64,000 nucleotides of DNA from Tranzscheliella williamsii (lineage: Eukaryota; Basidiomycota; Ustilaginomycetes; Ustilaginales; Ustilaginaceae): NCBI GenBank assembly GCA_023212725.1, contig JALBYF010000047.1, forward strand, positions 62,001-126,000, in the 5' to 3' direction. Below the pieces are notes generated by a model. That model was not told where the DNA came from. It saw only the letters and a list, made by a program, of their open reading frames with translations, and did no database searches. Shown piece after piece: positions 58,192-64,000 of the stretch (position 1 is the stretch's first letter; the number at the start of each line of letters is the position of its first letter). A program made the translations under genes and the position numbers.

Positions 58192-59574
58192 ATGGGAAAG
58201 AAGGATAAGTCTACCAAGGTCGCCAAGGTCGAGGCCGTTGCCCCGGTCGTCGACGCCAAGAAGGAGAAGAAGGAGAAGAAGGCCAGCAAGGCTGTCGAGG
58301 AACCCAAGGTCGAAGAACCCAAGCCCAAGTCCAACGGCGTCAGCAAGAAGCAGAAGAAGGACAAGAAGAAAGAGCCCACCCCCGAGCCATCATCTGAGTC
58401 CGAGTCCGAGTCCGACTCTGACTCTGACGCCGAGTCGGTGTCCGAGCCTGAGACCAAGGCTGTGTCGGGCTCGGATGACTCTGACTCGGACTCTGACTCT
58501 AGCGACGACTCGAGCGATGACGAATCGGAGAAGCCGGCAGCCAAGACCAACGGTGCTGCTGCTGCCGCCGCCGTCGCTGCCAAGGAGAGCACTTCGGATT
58601 CCGACTCCTCCGACTCTTCCTCTGACTCATCGGACGACGAGGAAGAGGTATCCACCTCCACCGAGACCGATTCCAAGAAGCGAAAGGCCGAGGAGGACGC
58701 ACCGGTAACCAAGAAGGCCAAGACGGAAGAGCCCGCCGCAGCTGAGCTCGCCGAGGGCGAGACCAACCAGATCTGGGTCGGCCAGCTCAGCTGGAACGTT
58801 GACAATGACTGGCTCAAGACCGAGATGGAGGCCTTTGGCGAGGTCACCAGTGCCCGTGTCCAGCTGGACCGAACCTCGGGCAAGAGCCGAGGGTTTGGCT
58901 ATGTCGACTTTGCCACCGCTGCCGCTGCTAAGAAAGCCTTCGAAGAGGGCCAAGGCAAGGAGGTGGATGGTCGACCCATCCGAATTGACCTCTCTACACC
59001 CAAGGGCGATGTTCAGGAGAACCGGGCCAAGAAATTCAACGACCAGCAGTCGGCTCCTTCGAGCACTCTGTTTATCGGCAACCTCTCTTTCGATATTACC
59101 GAGGACGATGTCTGGAACGCCTTTTCCGAGCACGGTGAAGTGTCTGGTGTCCGACTTCCCAAGGACCCTGACTCTGGCCGACCCAAGGGCTTCGGCTACG
59201 TTGAGTTTGCCGCTCAAGAAAATGCCCAAGCTGCTCTGGATGCCATGAGCGGTCAGGAGCTTGCTGGTCGTGCTCTGCGACTGGACTTTTCTGCCCCGCG
59301 TGAGAACCGAGACGGCGCTTCGCCGCGTGGTGGCGGTCGCGGCGGCGGTCGAGGCGGTTCGCGAGGTGGCTTTGGCGGACGCGATGGCGGACGTGATGGC
59401 GGACGAGGTGGCGGACGTGGCGGTGGACGCGGCGGACGTGGTGGCGGAGACGGCTCCTTCCGAGGTACTCCCCGCGGTGGCGGATGGGGCCAGCGCGGCG
59501 GCGGTCGAGGTGGCAGCGCCCGCTACGGCTCTGCTGCTGAGCCCGCGGGCAAGAAGATGACGTTTGACGACTAA
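58192..59574 (+). CDS. Nucleolin-like nucleolar protein (NSR1/GAR2 type)
   Basis: 460 aa from ATG at 58192 (MGKKDKSTKVAKVEAV). Acts in pre-rRNA processing and small-subunit assembly in the nucleolus. The N-terminal third has Lys-rich blocks (KKEKKEKKASK) and long Ser/Glu/Asp tracts, likely CK2 targets, then a nuclear-localisation-like KKRKAEEDAPVTKKAKT. RRM1 starts with NQIWVGQLSW near 193 and has RNP1 SRGFGYVDF. RRM2 starts with TLFIGNLSF near 291 and has RNP1 PKGFGYVEF. A Gly/Arg-rich GAR domain of RGG-type repeats spans about 373-440, and the end is GKKMTFDD. This exact order is that of yeast Nsr1 and fission-yeast Gar2. Codon use is strongly C-ending, fitting high expression. Confidence 0.93.
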   Translation: MGKKDKSTKVAKVEAVAPVVDAKKEKKEKKASKAVEEPKVEEPKPKSNGVSKKQKKDKKKEPTPEPSSESESESDSDSDAESVSEPETKAVSGSDDSDSDSDSSDDSSDDESEKPAAKTNGAAAAAAVAAKESTSDSDSSDSSSDSSDDEEEVSTSTETDSKKRKAEEDAPVTKKAKTEEPAAAELAEGETNQIWVGQLSWNVDNDWLKTEMEAFGEVTSARVQLDRTSGKSRGFGYVDFATAAAAKKAFEEGQGKEVDGRPIRIDLSTPKGDVQENRAKKFNDQQSAPSSTLFIGNLSFDITEDDVWNAFSEHGEVSGVRLPKDPDSGRPKGFGYVEFAAQENAQAALDAMSGQELAGRALRLDFSAPRENRDGASPRGGGRGGGRGGSRGGFGGRDGGRDGGRGGGRGGGRGGRGGGDGSFRGTPRGGGWGQRGGGRGGSARYGSAAEPAGKKMTFDD

Positions 59575-60371
59575 TTGTCCATGATTCGCACCGTACCAGC
59601 TTGGTTGCTTATCTTTCTTGGTTCGCTTGTCCGTCCTGTCTCTGTCTTGCGTTTCTTTCTGCAATGTCGTAATCGCTCTCCCTCTCGTTCATGCAATGTT
59701 CTGGCTAGGATACCACCCTTGGTCATGTCTGCTTGGCAGCCTCTGGCCGGTGGCGACCGACATGCATACCAGCGTCAAAACACGCACCCTCCAAAAGCGC
59801 CTTCCTGTTTCTCTACTGGCGCCTACTATTGGCGCTGTCAGCAGAAGCAAGAGCCACCGTATCATTTGTATATTTGCCACATCCCTCTTGTAAATGCAGG
59901 TCTCCATGTGTAACAGACATGCTGTCTGACGCCGCTGACGGGTCGCACCCAGCTGCTCTATCTTTGCGCAATAGATCAGAAGGTACGCTCGCCTACGCAG
60001 CCACCCACAACGTTTGTCCCTTTCTTCGTGTGCGTCGAGCCACAAGCCTGATACAGTCACACATACAATGAGGTGAGTAGGGGCTGAGCAGGGTGTGGTC
60101 TGCGATTCAACAGCGCGTACCTCAACGGCTACCGGTTCCGTGTTTGTTAAAGCGTGCGGCTTTGTGTCGTTTGTCAGCGCAGTATGACTGTGGACATGGG
60201 CCTCGGCCGCCGTGCATTGCTCCTTTGTGCTCCTCCCTGACCGAAGCTACCCAAGAGCGGGTATATATGTATCTGTTACGCAGATCTGCCACTCTGACGA
60301 GCCGGTCTGTCCACGCTTACGCAGGAGGTGTATCGAGCCTGCCGAGCCTGAGCGCCCGTACGCGCGCCGCC
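59575..60371. other. Intergenic with possible leader of the NADH pyrophosphatase gene
   Basis: 3' flank of the nucleolin-like gene and promoter of the Nudix gene. A short ATGAG followed by a perfect GTGAGT donor (60068-60078) and an acceptor-like CAACAG near 60112 could be a 5' leader intron. That reading closes quickly (stop near 60150), so at most it is a short upstream ORF. A TATATAT lies at 60262-60268. Confidence 0.4.
60262..60268 (+). promoter_or_regulatory. TATA-like box of the NADH pyrophosphatase gene
   Basis: TATATAT about 105 nt upstream of the chosen ATG (60372). The in-frame ATG at 60267 falls inside it, which argues against that upstream start. Confidence 0.45.
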
Positions 60372-61841
60372 ATGTCGTCTCCCACGCCTGCCGCCGGCGG
60401 GCCGTTGGCGTCGTTCACGACGGTCAACTTCTATGCGGGCAGCAAGCTGAACCGTCTGTCGTGGCTGCGCACGTCGTCGCAGTTTCTCAACGCGGCGATT
60501 GCGTCGCCGACGACGCGGTTCGTGCTGCTGAAGCACAACCATCCGCTTTGCCACGCTGCGGGCGAGGAGCAGGGGCGGCTCGCGACGCTCTCGTGGGACG
60601 ACGTGAAGGAGGAGGTCGGGTCGGCGGTGAGGGCGTCGGGTGGCGTCGAGGCGGATGCGGGAAAGGTGCTTGTTTTTGGTGCCGAGGCGTATGGGCTGGA
60701 GAAGGGGGGTGTGGATGGAGGCAAGGAGTTTGCGCGGGTGACGGATGGGATTGGGCCGCATGGACTGGCGCTGGTCTTTCTGGGGATTGACGAGAGTGGG
60801 CTTGCCGCGACTTCGCTGCCGGGGCAGATGGCGACGGATGCAAGCAAGGCGACCGAGGCGGGCAACGCGGCGGAGGCGCCGGCGGGGGTGGCGTACTTTG
60901 CGCTCTCGCTGACACACAAGCCGGTGTGGGAGGCGGGCGCGGGCGCGATGCGCGCACTGCTCGAGCGACTCGAGGCGACGGGCAGGTACGAGTTTGTCGA
61001 CCTGCGCGCATCCGCCACCGCCGCCGTGTGGCCGCGCACCGACGCCGCCATGGTCGCCCAGGCGAAAAGCCTGATCGACTGGAACGAGCGCCACCACTAC
61101 TGCCCCGCCTGCGCGCGCGCACAATACTCGCTCTGGGCAGGCTACAAACGCGGCTGCTCCTCCTCCCTCGCCACCACCCTCCGCCCCTCCCACTTCGCGC
61201 ACCCCTTCGTCGACACCCCCGCCCAAGCCACCACCCCGGAATGCCCTTCGACCAAAACGCTCAGCAACTTCCACTACCCGCGCACCGACCCCGTGATCAT
61301 CATGGCCGTCCTTTCGCCCGACGGCGAAAGCGTCCTGCTCGGCCGACAGAGCAAATGGCCCAAGCGGTTCTACTCGTGCCTCGCCGGCTTTTGCGAACCG
61401 GGCGAAAGCTTCGAGGAGGCCGTCCGGCGCGAGGTCCTCGAGGAGGCCGGCATCCGCGTTGGCCAGGTCATCTACCACTCGTCGCAGCCGTGGCCCTACC
61501 CGACCAACCTGATGGCGGGCTTCTACGGGATCGCCGCCGATGCTGACCCGGGCGCGATCCGGCTGGATCTGGACAACGAGTTGGAGGACGCGCGCTGGTA
61601 CTCGCGCGACGAGATCCTCGACGTCCTCCACGCCACCGATGCCTCGCACTTGACCAGGGCCGAACTCGCCCGCATGGAAAGCGACCCCCAAGCGCCCGCC
61701 GACACATCCGCGCCCGACGCCAAGACCAGCATCCGCCTCCCCCCCGAAACCGCCATCGCCAGAGTCCTCATCTCCGCCTGGGCCACCCGCCAGGCCATCT
61801 TGCCCACCCACATCGAAGGCTTCCACAAGACCCGCATGTAG
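60372..61841 (+). CDS. NPY1: NADH pyrophosphatase, Nudix family (NPY1/NUDT12 type)
   Basis: 489 aa from ATG at 60372 (MSSPTPAAGG). It cleaves NADH to NMNH and AMP, and the family also removes NAD caps from RNA; yeast Npy1 is peroxisomal. The N-terminal domain has FYAGSKLNRLSWLR. A zinc ribbon follows near 243: HHYCPACARAQYSLWAGYKRGC, with the second Cys pair possibly completed by later residues. The Nudix domain starts with YPRTDPVIIMAVLSPDG. The Nudix box GFCEPGESFEEAVRREVLEEAGI (about 339-361) has all metal-binding Glu residues, and SSQPWPYPTNLMAGF is the SQPWPFPxS signature of NADH pyrophosphatases. An upstream in-frame ATG at 60267 would add 35 residues rich in Arg/Ser but lies in a TATA-like element. 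No obvious PTS1 (ends TRM). Confidence 0.92.
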   Translation: MSSPTPAAGGPLASFTTVNFYAGSKLNRLSWLRTSSQFLNAAIASPTTRFVLLKHNHPLCHAAGEEQGRLATLSWDDVKEEVGSAVRASGGVEADAGKVLVFGAEAYGLEKGGVDGGKEFARVTDGIGPHGLALVFLGIDESGLAATSLPGQMATDASKATEAGNAAEAPAGVAYFALSLTHKPVWEAGAGAMRALLERLEATGRYEFVDLRASATAAVWPRTDAAMVAQAKSLIDWNERHHYCPACARAQYSLWAGYKRGCSSSLATTLRPSHFAHPFVDTPAQATTPECPSTKTLSNFHYPRTDPVIIMAVLSPDGESVLLGRQSKWPKRFYSCLAGFCEPGESFEEAVRREVLEEAGIRVGQVIYHSSQPWPYPTNLMAGFYGIAADADPGAIRLDLDNELEDARWYSRDEILDVLHATDASHLTRAELARMESDPQAPADTSAPDAKTSIRLPPETAIARVLISAWATRQAILPTHIEGFHKTRM

Positions 61842-61976
61842 CCACCCCACTTGCCAGCACGGCACACGCACTCCGCTTCCGGCCACGGCGCACAGCGCCA
61901 CAGCACTGCCACAGCCAGTAAGTAGACAGCGAGCGAGCAAGGATGGGAAATCAGATCAATAAGGTTCGAGGGCATG

Positions 61977-63080
61977 CTACACTACCCCCCAAAAGTCCTC
62001 GAGTGCGCAGCAGAACTTGCCGCAGGCGACGGAGGCGCTGAGCGAGTATTCCGAGATGGAGATTTTTTCGTCGACGACGGCGTCGGCAAAGTTGTCCTTG
62101 CCATGGGCCATGGCGCCGACAAAGACGGCGATGCTGTGGTTTTCTGGGACGGTGGGCAGGTAGGCCGAGAGGCGCTGGACGGGCGAGTCAAAGGAGAGGG
62201 TGACCTTGTGGGTGTTGGCGGGCAGGTGGTCGGTGACCGGGTTTTTGATGACGCGGAGGAGTTTTTCAGAGCCGCCCATGGAGCGGATGGAGAGTTTGTG
62301 AAGCAGCTGGACCATGAGGCCGGAGAAGCGTTTGAAGGTGCGCGGGATGCGAACGTGCGGGTTGACTTCGATGAGCACGCCTTTGGCGGTGTGGATGTAG
62401 ACCTGGAGCAGGCCGGCCTTGTTGAGGGGCGAGTCGAGCAGGGTCAGGAGGCACTGGTGGGTGATGTCGGGTCTGGCTTCGGCGATGTCACGGCCCATCT
62501 TGGCGAGTACGCGCTGGTGGTCGTCGCAGTTGAGGAGCGCATACTTGTCACCGCCGTCCTTGTTGCCGCGGCCGCTGCCTGCGCCGGGCCCTCTGCTGGC
62601 GGAGCCGGTAGAAACCTTGTAGGTCTCGAGACATGCCTGCTCTAGCACGACGATCAGACGCGGTGTGTTTTCCTTCTCGGTCGCCGTCTTGGGGATCTTG
62701 GGTACCTGGGGCACCAGCGACGAGTCGACGCGCGAGCGCTTGGCGGTATTCGCCTTGGCGGCAGCCGCAGCGGACGACGAGGCCGACGTGCCAGGCATCG
62801 CCGTGGCAGGCTTGGGCGGCAGCGCATGCCGCATCGCAGGCACCTTGGCAGCAGAAGAGCTCACACCCGTCGCCGACGCCTCCTCGGCTCGCTCTGCCAC
62901 CAAATCCGAGCCACCGGCACCACCAACATCCCCGTCCACCGACGAGGAGCGTATCGACGCCGGCTCAGCACCAGGCGACTCCCGAAGCGGCACAATGGGC
63001 CGGTAGGTGGTTGCGGGCGCTGACCGCGTCGTCATACGATCATCCTCCGAATCCGATGCCGCTGATGAGACCGAGGACAT
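61977..63080 (-). CDS. EMG1: 18S rRNA pseudouridine N1-methyltransferase EMG1/NEP1
   Basis: 367 aa from ATG at 63080; the frame opens three codons upstream only at TTG. SPOUT-class enzyme that methylates the hypermodified pseudouridine of 18S rRNA and is required for 40S assembly in the nucleolus. The first 135 residues are a Ser/Ala-rich extension absent from the roughly 245-aa human and yeast proteins. The conserved core starts at [15 protein letters not shown] and runs through [97 protein letters not shown], and the SAM-knot part [17 protein letters not shown], ending [24 protein letters not shown]. Nearly every family landmark is present. Confidence 0.96.
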   Translation of the reverse strand: MSSVSSAASDSEDDRMTTRSAPATTYRPIVPLRESPGAEPASIRSSSVDGDVGGAGGSDLVAERAEEASATGVSSSAAKVPAMRHALPPKPATAMPGTSASSSAAAAAKANTAKRSRVDSSLVPQVPKIPKTATEKENTPRLIVVLEQACLETYKVSTGSASRGPGAGSGRGNKDGGDKYALLNCDDHQRVLAKMGRDIAEARPDITHQCLLTLLDSPLNKAGLLQVYIHTAKGVLIEVNPHVRIPRTFKRFSGLMVQLLHKLSIRSMGGSEKLLRVIKNPVTDHLPANTHKVTLSFDSPVQRLSAYLPTVPENHSIAVFVGAMAHGKDNFADAVVDEKISISEYSLSASVACGKFCCALEDFWGVV

Positions 63081-63875
63081 ATCTGTCAATCGTCAAGGTT
63101 GGGCTTGTACCAGGCGTCCAACAGCAAAAACAGCGAGACACGCTGCAAGGCCACGGAAGATACGAAACGAAGGCTGAAAAGTCGGTGGTCGGACGGTCTA
63201 TGGATGGCCAACGCTGCAGAGGGTAGGATGGACCGTGAAAGAGGCTGCTATTGATGGAAGGGATAGGCTGGCGGTACGAGCCCATCAGAGGTGTTGGCCG
63301 CTCGCTGTTCGCTGCCAAATGAGCCGAGCTATAAAATCGAATGGCAATCCTAGAATGGCACATTCATTGGCGCTCAATTACCGCCTGGAAAATTTCGACT
63401 TTTTCCTTACCACCTTCCCGGCCGGGTATGGCTCTCCGACTTCCGAAGGCGACGCGACCCTGTGTGATTTGCTTGGCCGAGAGGCGTGTTGAACTCGTAA
63501 AGGCTTCTGCGCCTTGGCCGTCGCGTCACGAAAACCCAAAAGCGTAAGGTAACTACAGCCAGCCAGCCAGGCAAAGAGCAGGAGGCAAGGCGCAGAATGC
63601 AAAGCGCACAGTCGCCGTCCAGCTAGCAAAGTCAAGTCAACTACAGATAGAGTCAAGTCGATTTAGTAAGTAACAGAGCCAAGTCGGTGTGAGTGTGAGT
63701 GTTGAAGCACTGAGCGCACTCGTCAGCTGCCATCTCATTCGCATCCAACACTTTCCGTCGTAAAGACCATCTCGTTGCCCGGCCTGCCGACCTTCACTGC
63801 CTGTCGCAACCGTCAACGTAGCCTCCCACCCAGCAACACCCTCGATACGCTACTCGCGCTATCGCCACAAAAGCA
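63081..63875. other. Divergent promoter region
   Basis: Between EMG1 (leftward) and the gene starting at 63876 (rightward). It contains GTGTGAGTGTGAGTG at about 63688-63702. No ORF with coding character. Confidence 0.45.
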
Positions 63876-64000
63876 ATGGGGGACGACCACACCATCTTCA
63901 AGGTAAGACGCCTCTCTCTTGCTCTGCCGCGTTGCTTAGCCTTTACTGACGGTACGCGTCCCACTAATCTATGCACCATTGTCGTTCTCCTTGCCTCTCT
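63876..64000 (+). CDS. First exon of a gene leaving the window (unknown)
   Basis: ATG at 63876 opens a nine-codon exon, MGDDHTIFK, ending at 63902 directly before a good donor, GTAAGA. The remaining sequence to the right edge would be intron. A pyrimidine- and CA-rich leader precedes the ATG. The peptide is too short to identify. It is reported because a start plus a strong donor is the usual form of a first exon in this genome; it could be chance. Confidence 0.4.
   Translation, partial: MGDDHTIFKVRRLSLALPRCLAFTDGTRPTNLCTIVVLLAS

Noticed and set aside
60068..60150. Spliced first exon for the NADH pyrophosphatase
   Set aside because: Joining ATGAG at 60068 to the acceptor near 60112 gives a short frame that stops almost at once, so it cannot encode the N terminus.
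60276..61940. 554-codon open frame on the minus strand
   Set aside because: Antisense to the NADH pyrophosphatase, Gly/Arg-rich nonsense with no domain.

Overview
The window is nuclear DNA of a basidiomycete fungus, most likely a smut or a related anamorphic yeast (Ustilaginomycotina). Genes are compact, GC-rich and mostly intronless. The few introns are 60-105 nt long, with GTAAGT/GTATGT-like donors, CTGAC-like branch sites and CAG acceptors. The set includes a fungal O-mannosyltransferase, a steryl-ester-hydrolase-type lipase, a KEOPS subunit, a complex I B18 subunit and a DUF4211-like protein. The genus assignment is an inference. I recognised no transposon, virus, CRISPR array or rRNA.

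Layout, left to right. A truncated mannose-6-phosphate isomerase runs off the left edge. A gene-poor stretch (1.1-5.3 kb) holds two divergent, TATA-box-driven genes for small secreted proteins. A multi-pass membrane protein of unknown function follows. Next come CGI121 (KEOPS), NDUFB7 (complex I, four exons), an unknown small probable mitochondrial protein and a large DUF4211-like protein. 14-24 kb is a secretory-pathway block: a TLG2-type syntaxin, a PMT-family O-mannosyltransferase, a membrane-anchored steryl-ester-hydrolase-type lipase and SEC63. 24.6-27.9 kb is one uninterrupted reading frame that joins an N-terminal PITH domain to a CENP-T-like C-terminal histone fold. 28-37 kb holds MAM33, a NOP13-like RNA-binding protein, mitochondrial prolyl-tRNA synthetase, a short/branched-chain acyl-CoA dehydrogenase and a three-exon short-chain dehydrogenase. 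37-47 kb holds CDC14, ubiquitin-activating enzyme UBA1 and an NTF2-like-domain protein. After a 2.4-kb gap come a GH18 chitinase with a basic, Kex2-site-rich propeptide, a degenerate D-2-hydroxyacid dehydrogenase and a long PPR-type protein. The right end has an intron-containing tRNA-Ala(AGC), a nucleolin/NSR1-like protein, an NADH pyrophosphatase, the rRNA methyltransferase EMG1/NEP1 and the first exon of a gene leaving the window.

There is no operon logic. Genes are independent, on both strands, often with tail-to-tail ends a few to about 150 nt apart. Themes recur: mitochondria (NDUFB7, MAM33, ProRS, acyl-CoA dehydrogenase, PPR protein), ribosome biogenesis (NOP13, NSR1, EMG1), ER/secretory functions (PMT, SEC63, TLG2), and mitosis (CENP-T, CDC14).

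The most unusual item is the PITH-CENP-T single ORF. Next are the paired candidate effectors near the left end and the hydroxyacid dehydrogenase that lacks its catalytic glutamate. Starts were set at ATG codons; several long open frames extend upstream only through TTG or GTG and were trimmed.
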